The notes under the pieces are model-generated. The model was not told where the DNA came from. It saw nothing but the letters and a program-made list of their open reading frames with translations, and did not search any database. 48,787 nucleotides of DNA, from positions 1 through 48,787 of the forward strand of contig MCFL01000184.1 in assembly GCA_002102555.1 (NCBI GenBank). The letters are read 5' to 3'. A program made the translations under genes and the position numbers. Of this stretch, positions 33,132 through 42,819 are shown one piece after another. Every line of letters starts with the position of its first letter. The stretch's first letter is position 1. This DNA comes from Catenaria anguillulae PL171. Taxonomy: Eukaryota > Blastocladiomycota > Blastocladiomycetes > Blastocladiales > Catenariaceae.

Positions 33132-33830
33132 CAGGTCAGGTGAGTGAGGTGTTCATGTCTGGCCGGTCGGGTTGGTATCTTGACTCGATTTGAGGTGCAA
33201 CAGAGGTTGAGTGTGGCCGGTCAACATGGATCGTACAGTGAGTGCGGGCGTCTTGGAGGACGCTGAGTGTCGACTGCCGAAGCAAGAGCTAGCACATTCC
33301 GTCACTGCGAGTAGGGCGGGGGGGGGGGGGGGGGGGTAACGAGGTGCCTTATGTACTGTTACTTGCGGGTCTTCGTCCAGTGTCTCTCGCAAGTGTGGCG
33401 TTGTCTCAGTGCTGCCCAAACTCTGCCCACGAGGACCACAAAGGAGGTGACGCCGACAGTTTCCCTTTTCTGATGGAGGTGCTGTACGTGCGCAGTCCAA
33501 AGTCACTCTTGTGCTTCCGCTGGCGGATAGATACAGATACTGTCGTGATGAGGCCTGTTTACACTCATATGCTCAGGGGTACTCAAGTTCCACTGACCAC
33601 TCTTACTCGAAAGAGCTTTGCTGTATCATGAGGACTGAGAGAAATTGGGTCAGGGAATGACTCAAGTCCTCTTATGTGTACGACGAAATATTTTGTCGCA
33701 ACAACTGATCTGGAGACAAAAGCTTAAATCGATATGACATACATGACTGGAAATGGTGTCTGGGAACCGTAAACAATTCTGAAATGAGAACAAACGCGAA
33801 TCTCTGCGAACACAACTCAACCAACATTTC
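33132..33830. other. Intergenic with 19-base poly-G tract
   Basis: About 700 bp between B3 and A2, with a G run at 33318-33336. No gene is supported. Should contain the B3 promoter; no TTGGAC array is seen, only single GTCCAA copies (e.g. 33494-33499). Confidence 0.45.
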
Positions 33831-34754
33831 TCAATACTTGATGAACCTCACCGTTCTCAAATGCGGCAACACATACGCCTCAAAGGCCTCGAGCGTCATA
33901 ATCCACCTGCCTGCCTGCTTACGCACACCTTCCTTGTAAGCACCGCCCTCCAGTGTCCCATAATTGCGGGCATGCGCCGACCCAGACCTGTTGGGATCCT
34001 TGAGGTCGGGCGAAAAGATGCGAGTCAAGTCGCCAACGAAAAAGTAGGTCCGTCCGCCAAAGTACACTTCGCCAGGTGCGTCAATTCGAAGGTCAGCCAG
34101 GGCGTCGATGAACTTGTCGGAGCGCTCTTCGGGGGTGGGCTTCTTGGGCTCGTCTTTGTCTGCCCTTTGCGCTGCTGCTACGGTGACAGATGCCGCAGTT
34201 GGAGCTGGTGGATCAATCGCTTGGTTGACGAAGGAATTGGATTGCGGCACATCCTCGCCGTTGACAGTCGGATACCGGACCGTTGGCTCGGGTGTCGCCG
34301 CTGGCGATTGCATGACCTGCATGGCCAGATTCGACAAGGCCACTGCCTCCTTGTACGCCTCGCCCAGCGCCCGTTCCTGAGCCTCATACTCAATATCACA
34401 CCCCTTCAACTCGGCGTTGATCTTGCTCAACTCCCGCTTGACCTGATCCGTCTCTGTCACGGCCTTGTGCAACGGCTCGACAAGCTCTTGCGCCACCTTC
34501 TTGGCTTCCTCGAGCGCTTCCTCAGCACGCTTGACGGCCATGTCAGCTTCGACTTTTGCGCGACGGGCAGCACGCTCAAGATCCTCGCATTGCTTCACAC
34601 GGCTGATGAGTGCTCTGCGGTCGAATTCGATGCGGAGCTTGTGCATGAGGATGCTGTATGCGCCGAAGAGGGCCATGGACGGATTGAGGTTTTGATGCTG
34701 CTGCTGCTTGGCTTGCATGGTGGCTAGATGATCATTCATGATGGAGACGGTCAT
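33831..34754 (-). CDS. Family A coiled-coil protein, copy 2 (A2)
   Basis: 307 aa, ATG at 34754 (MTVSIMNDHLATMQAKQQQH). Highly similar to A1 throughout: NLNPSMALFGAYSILMHKLR, the coiled coil LERAARRAKVEADMAVKRAEE (slightly shorter than in A1), VRYPTVNGEDVPQS, KKPTPEERSDKFIDALADL, the C-terminal domain TYFFVGDLTRIFSPDLKDP / RWIMTLEAFEAYVLPHL, and the same RFIKY end. Differences concentrate in the coil and linker, while the C-terminal domain is nearly unchanged, so the C-terminal domain is the constrained part. Divergent partner B2 lies about 970 bp away. Confidence 0.7.
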   Translation of the reverse strand: MTVSIMNDHLATMQAKQQQHQNLNPSMALFGAYSILMHKLRIEFDRRALISRVKQCEDLERAARRAKVEADMAVKRAEEALEEAKKVAQELVEPLHKAVTETDQVKRELSKINAELKGCDIEYEAQERALGEAYKEAVALSNLAMQVMQSPAATPEPTVRYPTVNGEDVPQSNSFVNQAIDPPAPTAASVTVAAAQRADKDEPKKPTPEERSDKFIDALADLRIDAPGEVYFGGRTYFFVGDLTRIFSPDLKDPNRSGSAHARNYGTLEGGAYKEGVRKQAGRWIMTLEAFEAYVLPHLRTVRFIKY

Positions 34755-35446
34755 TGTGATGCTTCATGGAAGAGGAACATAGGTAGGTATGATGAGAGCA
34801 ACGGCTGGGAGTAAAGAGGGTGGGCGCGAGACACCCGGCCAAGGCAACTTTCCAGCTGTCTGTGGCGTCTTTTGGTCGTTGACGCCTCCGCCGCCAACAA
34901 CGACGCAACGACGCGTTGTGGGGTGCGATCAGCTGGACACAAGTTGGACACGATGAAGTCATGCTCAGCATGAATGATGTAGAGAAAGCTCTGATCTCGT
35001 CACCGTCCAGTACAGGAAGATTAAGGTTGGAATGGAATTCCTAAGGGGCCTTGCCGTACATGCCGCAATCATGGCCATGGCCATTGCACCGTCCCGGCCC
35101 ATGTACATCACTTTGGAACACGCGTACGTTGGCCCATGAGAGCATGTGAAACAGTGTGGGCAACTCTTGGAATTGGAGCGGTGCCACCCTTGTGCGACAC
35201 GGCATAGGTATAACACACACGTAGGCGCCATCACGGCCGCCCATGGCGTTTGCATCAAAGCGAATCACTTGACCGACGGCCGGCAGTTGGCCCCTCATGA
35301 GTATCTGAAAGTTGTCGGCGGCGGCGCTAGGTACAAAGCCTGCTCGACCCTCCGCCCGCTCCATGCTCTTGCATAGTCCATTTGCAGAAGACCAAAACAA
35401 GGCCTAAGCACTTCCCTTTTACATTACTTCCTAGCTGTACTTGGAT
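34755..35446. promoter_or_regulatory. A2/B2 divergent promoter region
   Basis: Holds one TTGGAC (34944-34949) and a CTGGAC 11 bp before it (34933-34938), a weak version of the A1/B1 array. No TATA box is clear. No ORF is supported. Confidence 0.45.
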
Positions 35447-35650
35447 GTACGCCGAACTCTCTTGCCTTCCGTTCCTTCGGTCATCGCGTGCGGACAGACT
35501 GCGATGCGCCGGCACCTCCATCCTGTCGCCACCTTTTCGCTGTCAAACTTGAAAACTGACTCACCAGACCTATACCTACCTCTGGATTGTCCCACAGTCG
35601 TTTTCGTACTCGCGCGACAATTTTCGCACGTCCACGAACCGAATCCGCCT
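35447..35650 (+). promoter_or_regulatory. B2 5'-UTR intron and conserved leader
   Basis: Probable intron 35447-35597 (GTACGC donor, GGATTGTCCCACAG acceptor), then a leader with TCGTTTTCGTACTCGCGCGA and ACGTCCACGAACCGA. It differs from the B1 leader by about one base over the first about 45. Confidence 0.6.
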
Positions 35651-35720
35651 TCCTAACACGTCCAGTTCACGCCGAATACCCCGCTCGTCTCCGAGTCGTT
35701 CTCTGTTCTCAACCAACGCC

Positions 35721-36491
35721 ATGGCTCGCAAGTCGCCTCCGTCGTTGCAGTCGCTGCTCGATGCTGCCGAGAAGGCCGGGAACAAGTTTACCGACAAGGC
35801 CGCCAAGTTCAACAAAAGGGCCGAGAAGTCCAAGTCGAAGACGGCGGTGAAAAAGTGCCAAAAGAAGGCAAAGAAGTACGCCCGCAAAGCTGCCGAGCAG
35901 AAAAAGGTGGTTGCGGAAATCAAGGCCGTCATCGAGGCTGTCCGCATCCAAACCATCCGCATCCGGTCCGAGCTCAACGCGCAAAAGCACGGCATTGTTG
36001 CCCTGTTCCAAAGTGTGCTTGGAGACGCGCAAGGCCGCAAGTTTGCCAAGAAATTCGACGAGGACCCGCATCGCGCCGTCACCAAGACCCTGCTTGCCCT
36101 TGCCAAGGATCAGCGCGCGCTAAACCGTCGAACCGACCGTGGTCCCCGTGACATTCGCGACTACAACTGGAAGGGGTCCAACCCAAGGATCATTCCCGCC
36201 GAGGCGGTGATGCTGTTGGTTCCCGCCCTTGCCCGTTGTCAACATCAAGGCCGGTCCAAGGCGTTCACGATCGTCCGCAATCGCCTCGCCAAGCTCAAGA
36301 TCCATCGCGACAATTGCGTCGACAACCAAGATTTTCCCGGTTGGCGCAAGTCGTGCGGCAGGAATGGATGGTGGGTGGCGCGCATGTCGGCGTTTGTCCG
36401 TGATGTGTTGCCGGTGCTGCCCGCGCTGAAGCACAAGATCGACGGTGAGTGTCGGGGTTGTAAGCCTTGCCGTGCGGCCCGTCGCTGCTAA
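35721..36491 (+). CDS. Family B coiled-coil protein, copy 2 (B2)
   Basis: 256 aa, ATG at 35721 (MARKSPPSLQSLLDAAEKA). Basic coiled coil (5-85), then KFAKKFDEDPHRAVTKTLLALAKD, IIPAEAVMLLVPALARCQHQGRSKAFTIVRNRL, GWWVARMSAFVRDVLPVLP and the Cys tail ECRGCKPCRAARRC. Compared with B1 one coil repeat is missing and the histidine/proline loop after the conserved ALA differs, while the WWVA...SAFVRDV and CRGC..CRAARR blocks are kept. It pairs with A2 and carries the family leader, 5'-UTR intron and 3' UTR. Confidence 0.7.
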   Translation: MARKSPPSLQSLLDAAEKAGNKFTDKAAKFNKRAEKSKSKTAVKKCQKKAKKYARKAAEQKKVVAEIKAVIEAVRIQTIRIRSELNAQKHGIVALFQSVLGDAQGRKFAKKFDEDPHRAVTKTLLALAKDQRALNRRTDRGPRDIRDYNWKGSNPRIIPAEAVMLLVPALARCQHQGRSKAFTIVRNRLAKLKIHRDNCVDNQDFPGWRKSCGRNGWWVARMSAFVRDVLPVLPALKHKIDGECRGCKPCRAARRC

Positions 36492-36539
36492 TTGGTCAAC
36501 AATGTGCCTGATTGTGGCCGTTGTTTGCATCATGGAATG

Positions 36540-36634
36540 GGAACAGATATGTTGTGTCGCATTTTGTTGAGCGTCTCTTTGTTGCATCAGTTGAAACCCA
36601 CCAAAATTGTCAAGTTCGAATAAAAAATTGGTTT
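36540..36634 (+). terminator. B2 3' UTR with AATAAA
   Basis: ATATGTTGTGTCGCATT, CTTTGTTGCATC, GTTGAAACCCACCAAA and AATAAA at 36619-36624, matching the B1 3' UTR. Confidence 0.55.
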
Positions 36635-36639
36635 CATCG

Positions 36640-37030
36640 TCATTGTTGAGGTAACTGACTTGCTGGCGAGGCAGACGCCTTCAAGTTTGCTAGCAGGTTG
36701 CAGATCGAGGAGCATAACTGAGCAAAGCACTGCGATATGGCTCATTGGAAACGTTGCACTGGCTTTCACATGATTCTTCTCTTTGCATACACGCCGTGCT
36801 GGTTTGACACCCGCAACACTCTGACGTGCGCTATTCTACACACTCCGTCACTGCTTCACGCCGGACGGCCACATCAAAAAACAAAAACTTGAGCAGCTCC
36901 AAGTCGGGAACTCAAGCGGACACAGAGGGTGACCATGACATGGTTTCATGGACACTAGAGGCTGGGGACTGGCGTAGGCCTAGCTAGGTATACGCGTACG
37001 CGGAGGTGTAACGTTGTCCGCTATCGGAAT
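36640..37030. other. Intergenic, no gene seen
   Basis: About 390 bp before the gene C promoter, without supported coding sequence. Confidence 0.4.
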
Positions 37031-37036
37031 GTTGGA

Positions 37037-37236
37037 TTGGACATGCATTGGACGCGATTGGACGCGGTTGGACATGACCTACTGATGACGCATCGAAACA
37101 CACATAGGGCAACGGTATGGGGGTCCATGCCAAGTCATGCATGGACTGATTACTGCGCGTTGAACAATGTATTTGGACAGGGGTGCTCATCGTGCATGCA
37201 TTGGATGTATCTGCGTTGGACGGCCACATATAAAAA
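37037..37236 (+). promoter_or_regulatory. TTGGAC array and TATA box of gene C
   Basis: TTGGAC starts at 37037, 37048, 37058 and 37068 (11, 10 and 10 bp apart), then at 37173 and 37216. TATAAAAA at 37229-37236 follows the last copy by 8 bp. Same motif and orientation relative to the gene as in the B1 promoter. Confidence 0.65.
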
Positions 37237-37316
37237 GACATCGGTCACCCGGCCTCGGGACTCGGCTCATCAAAAGCTGACAGTTCAAGTTGTGTCTGGT
37301 CAGTTCTTCATTGAAG

Positions 37317-37446
37317 GTACGTACTCTGTTCTTTTTCTCGCTATGGACGGTATTGAAAGCGGCCCTGCTTGGCTGAGCGGCCACATCCGCCACGTACGCA
37401 AGTGTGTCACTCGTTACCAACACATTTGCGTCTGCTACATATGTAG
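37317..37446 (+). other. Probable 5'-UTR intron of gene C
   Basis: GTACGT donor after TTGAAG and ATATGTAG acceptor, 130 nt, comparable with the 129- and 151-nt 5'-UTR introns of B1 and B2. A second acceptor (CTACAG) lies 7 nt further. Confidence 0.5.
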
Positions 37447-37563
37447 GCTACAGTCATCTTTCGTACTGCGACTACATATCTCGATCTTGCCGGGCGCAAC
37501 GTTCCACACACTGCCAAGGCACACCTGGCGCCACTAGCAACTCTCTCATCGCCAATACCAATC

Positions 37564-38013
37564 ATGGCCGACGTCCACACGCAACTCGAAGCAGCGCTCG
37601 CGAAAAAACGCAAGTACAAGCGGCGCGTGCGGTACCTCGAAGCAAAGGTGTCTGACTTGGAAATGCGTCTCATCGAAGCCAACGACGCCGCCGATTCCGC
37701 GATTGCAAGAGAAACGGACGCCCTTGAGCTCCAAGATGTGCAAGACCGGCTGGATGACGCCGAGCAGCGGATCGAAGAGCTCGAGCAAGAGTTGGAGGCC
37801 AAGGACCGAGAGATTGAGGAGCTGGAGGAACAAGTCGACGAGTATGAGGAAACTCTGGGGTTCGCGCCGGCGTACTATGGACCAGGACCAGTGTTGGTTG
37901 AGCTTGGCACGCCAGATGAGCTTGATGCGCCAGTTGAGCTTGGCCCGCTTAAGTCCACCAAGAAGAACAAGTCCACCAAGAAGAACAAAACCAAGGGTGG
38001 GAAGAAGAAATGA
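37564..38013 (+). CDS. Small coiled-coil protein C
   Basis: 149 aa, ATG at 37564 (MADVHTQLEAALAKKRKYK). An almost uninterrupted heptad-patterned coiled coil (about 5-98) runs from basic at the start to strongly acidic (ELEQELEAKDREIEELEEQ). A short FAPAYYGPGPVLVELG loop follows, then a Lys-rich tail with repeated KSTKKNK. It lacks the C-terminal domain of families A and B. It follows B2 and carries the same TTGGAC/TATA/5'-UTR-intron layout as B1, so it probably belongs to the same regulon. An opposite-charge partner for the basic coil of family B is possible; that is inference. Confidence 0.68.
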   Translation: MADVHTQLEAALAKKRKYKRRVRYLEAKVSDLEMRLIEANDAADSAIARETDALELQDVQDRLDDAEQRIEELEQELEAKDREIEELEEQVDEYEETLGFAPAYYGPGPVLVELGTPDELDAPVELGPLKSTKKNKSTKKNKTKGGKKK

Positions 38014-38268
38014 CGGGGAGCACGGTTTACGGTTTGATTCATGCGTTTAGTGCCGTGATTGCGTCATTTCTTCAAGTTGTGATTGCCAGGTTGCTTGTGA
38101 CTGTGTTGTTTTCCTGTCAGTAAGCGAGGCTGAGTGGTAAGAATGAAATACGTCTTCGACGATTAAAGCGAGTACTAGTGTATTATATATGTAAATATCA
38201 CACACGAGCTGAAGCCCCATATATACGTGCAAAATCAAAACAACCTCACCGTGATAAACAAGCGAGAC

Positions 38269-40825
38269 TTACTCCCAATCAATCAACAAACCAATCTCGG
38301 GCGCCTCGACACCCGCAGTCCTCCCCTCCTCAATCATCTCCCGAACATGCGCAATGAACGCATTCGCCTCATCCTCGCTCGCAAACACAAACTTTGCACC
38401 ACGCATTTGCGGACCGTCTGGACCGCCAAACCGCTTCATGGGCGTGGGAATCACATCCACGGGCACATGGGACCCGAGCAAGCTCAAGACTTGGGACGAC
38501 GGCGCCTTTGGGTTCATGCCATCAATCGTCACGGTGAGCGGATCGGCCTTGACACGGGGCGGCGAGGGCGAACGCGCAGCCGAGCGCGAGCGAGACCGGG
38601 ACTTGGATTTGGACTTGTTAGACTTGGCTGGGGACGGAGAACGGCGAGTGGGCTCGACGACATCGGCGTTAGGAACGGGCACGGGTTGAGGGGCGTCAAG
38701 GTCGGCGGTCTGATCTTCAAACGACGCAGGCGCCTGCTCGTCGAGACCAGCAGTTTGCGCCTCAAACGACATGCCTTGGTCGTCGAAATCGGCATCCTCG
38801 GGCGCGGCGGCGTACTCGACGAAATCAACCACGGGTTGCTGTTCTTGTTCCTGCTCTTGCTCGACCTTTTGTGCCTCGGGTTCCGCAGCAGCCCAATCGC
38901 TGTTGCTCTGGTTGTTGTTACTGGCCACGGGCGCGGCATCGTTCCATCCGCCAGCTTGCTTTTGCACAGGCTCGACATTGTTCCATCCGGCACCATTTTG
39001 CTGGACCGGCTCGGCATTCCACGAGCTTCCGCTTTGCTTTTCAATGCGGGGCGGCTCGTCGTTCCACCCGCCACTCTGCTGCTTCTGACCAGCGGGTTTG
39101 TCGGCGGGCGCCGCGGAATTTGGCGCGTTCGACGCACTCACATCCCAGGGATCCGCGGCTGTGGCCCAATCGCCTCCACCACCTGCCGCACCCGTGTCCC
39201 ACGACGCAGATGCGCCGGTATCCCAGGCTGACGTCGCGCCCGAGTCCCAAGCCGACGGTCCACCAGGCGCCGCAGCAGCCGCAGCAGCCGCCGGGGCGGG
39301 CTTATCATCCCACCCGCCCGTTCCGGCATTGCGATCGGTCCGGTCATTTGCCGAATCCCACCCGCCCGCATTCGACTCCCAGCCGCCACCGCACCTACGT
39401 TGTTGGACGACGTCGAATTGAATCTGTCGTTGGCACGCGCATCACCACGCGCGTCGCCTCCAAACCTGTCTGTCCCGCGGCCCGACCCGCCGCCATACGC
39501 GCTGCCGCCGTACCCACCCGACTCGCGCTCATTGTTGCGCGCGTATCCGCCACGCATGGACATGGACGATTCGCCCGCATCCCCTCTGGCATCGCCGCCG
39601 CCGCCCGCACGCGACGCAGCAAATGCGCCGCGGACGCCACCCGGACCGCCGCCCATGGGCAACGGGCCGCCACGCGAGCTGGAGCTGGGGCCGTTCCGTG
39701 CAGCCCCGAGCCCGAGCCCGAGCCGGAGTTCCAATCGTTGTCGTCCAATCCGTTGACCTTGGTGGGCTCGGCGGCGGGCGGCGTACCCCAAGAATCTTGG
39801 CGTGTGTTGCCATTGGATGCGCCTCCCCAGGTATCTTGTGTCGGGCCGGACGTGCGACTAGGGCCTGCATGCCCAGCGTTATTGTTGTTGTTGCGTGCGA
39901 AATAGTCGTTGTTGCCCGCGTTGGCCGACCCGTCGTCAGCCCAGCTGCCCACGGGCTCGTAGCCGCTCAGCACGGGCACGGGATTGCGCTGCGAACCAGG
40001 CGCAGATGCTGTACCGGGCGGACGACGCCCCGCATCGGAATCCGAGCCACCGGCGGCGGATGCAGCGGCAGGCGGTTGCGTGACAACCACGGGCATGGGA
40101 TTGCTCACTTGCGCTCTCAACCCGGGCACAACGTACTGTTCAAATTCGCCCGCGTTGCTTGATTGCTTGACGCTGTTCATGAAATGCGTGGCGTCGGCAT
40201 CGCTGGCAAACACAAAGTTGGCAGACAGCACGAGCTCCTTTTGCGGGCCAATGGGGCGGATCGGGTTGGTGGCCAAGTCGACGAGTTGCAGGCCCGCGGG
40301 ACGAGTGAGCGCAATGCGGTGTTGGGCAGGTCTGGGTGCAAATTGGACACAAACACGCGGAAGGTGCCACCGGAAGCCGACGAGGATGGGCCGAGGTGGA
40401 AGGCCGAGTGGCCGTAGGCGGCACGGGCAGCGGGGTGAGTGCGCGCGTGGCCGTATCGACCGGTGCGGCGGCGGCCGGGGGCGGGATGCCGGCAGGGGCT
40501 ACGGTCGTGTAGTGTGATCGCTCAGCAGCAAAGGACAGGTACTCTTGATGGCTGGACGGGACGGGCGCGCCGGCCTCGAGCTCGGCAATGTCAACGTCGG
40601 CGAGCCAGGCAAACTGGACATTGAGGTCCTTGATCGTGACCTGGTCGTCGTCGAGGCAGTCCTGGGCCACGTACTCGAGGCGCTGCAGGTTGATGTTGCG
40701 CATGGAGGGCGGCAGCACAATGATCACCTTGGGCTTCTTGCCCGGGCGCGCAGATCCGGCAAACCGGCCGTGGCCCTTGGACCGGCCCCGTGGTTCTGCT
40801 GCAGGACGGTTCCGTAACCGTTCAT
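38269..40825 (-). CDS. RRM-fold-like protein with WG/GW and RGG regions, frame-disrupted
   Basis: From ATG 40825 leftwards: a short start (MNGYGTVLQQNHGAG), domain 1 (VIIVLPPSMRNINLQ...DLNVQFAWLA), domain 2 (FRVFVSNLHPDLPN, then LSANFVFASDADATHF), a Gly/Ser/Asn region with four Trp motifs (e.g. QDTWGG, QDSWGT), an Arg/Gly-rich stretch (GGYGGSAYGGGSGRG), thirteen further Trp motifs (GGWDDK, SAWDTG, GGWNDE and similar), a Gln/Glu run, an Arg/Ser stretch and domain 3 (LTVTIDGMNPKAPS...GAKFVFASEDEA) ending LLIDWE. The frame changes at about 40770, 40390, 40310, 39715 and 39390, mostly in GC-rich repeats without good splice sites. The protein pattern resumes each time, favouring sequence errors or recent decay. 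Paralog of the 2826, 5014 and 41141 genes. Confidence 0.6.
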
Positions 40826-41140
40826 TTCCTGTGCAAAAGTGGATCTTTCTTGGTTCTTGACTTGAAGTTGTCGTCGACGGGTGTGACCTTGGATTCGTCC
40901 GTGCGACCTGGCTCTGGATCTTGACCTGGACCGGAATCGGAACTTGCGCCGTGCTCGATCAGAGTGCTTGATGCTTGCAATAACTAACAATGCCAAGGCA
41001 AAACAACACACGATTTAGCTGCATCGATAATGTAAATACCGAATGTGATGACTGGAGACTTTTGGAGCCAACGTGAACTGATGAATTGGCGCCAAAAAGA
41101 ATAAATCTTCGTGTCGTCGGATCGATCGCCCTCACATCCG
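40826..41140. promoter_or_regulatory. Divergent promoter between two RRM-like paralogs
   Basis: About 315 bp between head-to-head genes. It also holds a minus-strand Arg/Ser-repeat open frame without an ATG that might be an upstream exon of the 38269-40825 gene. Confidence 0.35.
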
Positions 41141-42819
41141 ATGGCGGCCCAACAATCCATGATGAAATGCACAATCACAATATTAATCATGATCAGTTTC
41201 CTCGTTTGTGGACTGTGGGCCGCAAGCTGGACCAGACACCATCAATACCCAATGCAATATGCTCAAACCAATAGCAATGACTCATTCTCGCTCTCTTTCC
41301 GGCTCTCGCGACAGTGCCCGCCCCCATTCCCCGCATTCGTTACCCGACTCGATGTCCACAACTTGTCCACGACAATCACGCAGTTTGACCTCTTCTCCAT
41401 CCTGCCGCCACACGTTGAGCCGCTGGCCGTCGACTTTAGCCACGACCCGACGTCCGTGTCTGTGTCTGCCCGCTTTTCGTTTCATGCCCTCGAACAGGCA
41501 CTCGCGCTTTGGAATCATGCTCGCCACCTTCTTGCTGGCGGCTATTTGGCCCACCTTGAGGCAAGTGGCGGGGAATCCCTGTGGTTTGATATCGACCCGC
41601 CCATTGAGCGCTTGGTCTTCAACTTTGAAGCCTGTACCTACGTCTCCGTCTCTGACTGCCACTCAACCTGGACGTTCCTCTCTTGATGCCCTTACAATTG
41701 GAGACTGCTCAAAACAGCGAAAACAATCTTCCGCGTCGTGCCCAAAGACCTCGACCCATTCATTCACATCTCGAATCTCAATCTCAACACCTCTGCCGAT
41801 GACATTCACGGCCTCATTCCCTCACACCTGCAGCCACATACTGTGCGTGTCCACATGCTCAGCATGGGGCCCTCACTTTCGCCGCCGTTTCCGGAACCCG
41901 ACTGGGCAAATAGGCTTGTGGGTCGAGCAACCGTGACATTTGATTGCATGGATAACGCCATGGCCATGTTCAAGCACCTGCAGGTCATCAGGCTGGCTGG
42001 CAAGCTCAACCGTCTTCGGCATCTCGGCGCCAATGCACCATTTGGATTGAATCCCCAGTGGCTGTACTTGTCGCACAAGCAAGGGCGGAGTCGGGAGATG
42101 GATTGCTTCAAGGTACATACGGATTGTCCTCGTCTGTCTCAATAGCACGCATTCCGGGAGCTCACCACGATCAATTTTTGCAAATAGGCTTACTCATGGC
42201 TGCCATGCGCGAGCCGAAACCACCAACCGCTTCTCGATCGACGCTCGCAAACATCCCTGCACCCGCCCCTTCCACTTCTTCGTCATCCACCAGGTCCAAA
42301 ACCCCTTCACCAGCACGCACCCGCGCTCTGCCTCCTCCTTCTCATGTTTTGCATGTCGGCGCATCTTCGCCATCGACGTCATCACTCCGCCAACGCGGCG
42401 CTTCTCCCAACAGTCTCTCGCGCCGCCCACCGCAGCCCTCGCCCATGGAACTCACTCTGACGCTTCCCGCCCCTTTATCCTCGCCACTACGTGGTGTGCT
42501 TGGAAAACATCTGTCCACACGCTCTCCCGCCGAGTTTTTCGACTCGATTGCCGCATCGTTTCCAGGCGCACCGCCATTCCACACACTCGTGTCGCGCGAG
42601 GCCTTCAATATCACGCTTGCCTTTGAGCGCGTGGCAACGCGGTCGGTGGATTATTCGTTCCATAGCGCGCAAGATGCTGACGGGTTTGTGCAGCATGTTA
42701 GAGGCATGGATAAGCGGGGAGAGATGGACGAGTGGAAGGCGGTCAGGGGGTGCAGGGTGAGTATTTATCAAAAGACTGCAGAGGGAGTGCGACGGTTGGG
42801 TGGTGATGTGAGCTGTTGA
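41141..42819 (+). CDS. Three RRM-fold-like domains with N-terminal membrane anchor
   Basis: Exons 41141-41633, 41718-42125 and 42188-42819; 510 aa. Intron 1 (84 nt, GTACCT...AAACAG) joins FNFEA to KTIFRVVPKDL cleanly. Intron 2 (62 nt) uses a GTCCTC donor because the stronger GTACAT at 42113 would break the frame; this is less certain. ATG at 41141 is followed by TITILIMISFLVCGLWAA, a hydrophobic signal anchor. Domain 1 (about 62-155) has VTRLDVHNLSTTIT and VSARFSFHALEQAL; domain 2 (about 172-290) has IHISNLNLNTSADDI and GRATVTFDCMDNAM; a Ser/Pro linker; domain 3 (about 375-505) has LTLTLPAPL and DYSFHSAQDADGF. Divergent paralog of the 38269-40825 gene. The membrane anchor is unexpected for an RRM-like protein. 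Confidence 0.6.

Noticed and set aside
33318-33336. 19-base G run as a possible telomere-like or G-quadruplex element
   Set aside because: A single homopolymer without repeat units; length is also unreliable in sequencing.
33861-34727. 288-aa plus-strand frame opposite A2
   Set aside because: Mirror of the A2 coding sequence; A2 has a paralog with the same protein, this frame does not.
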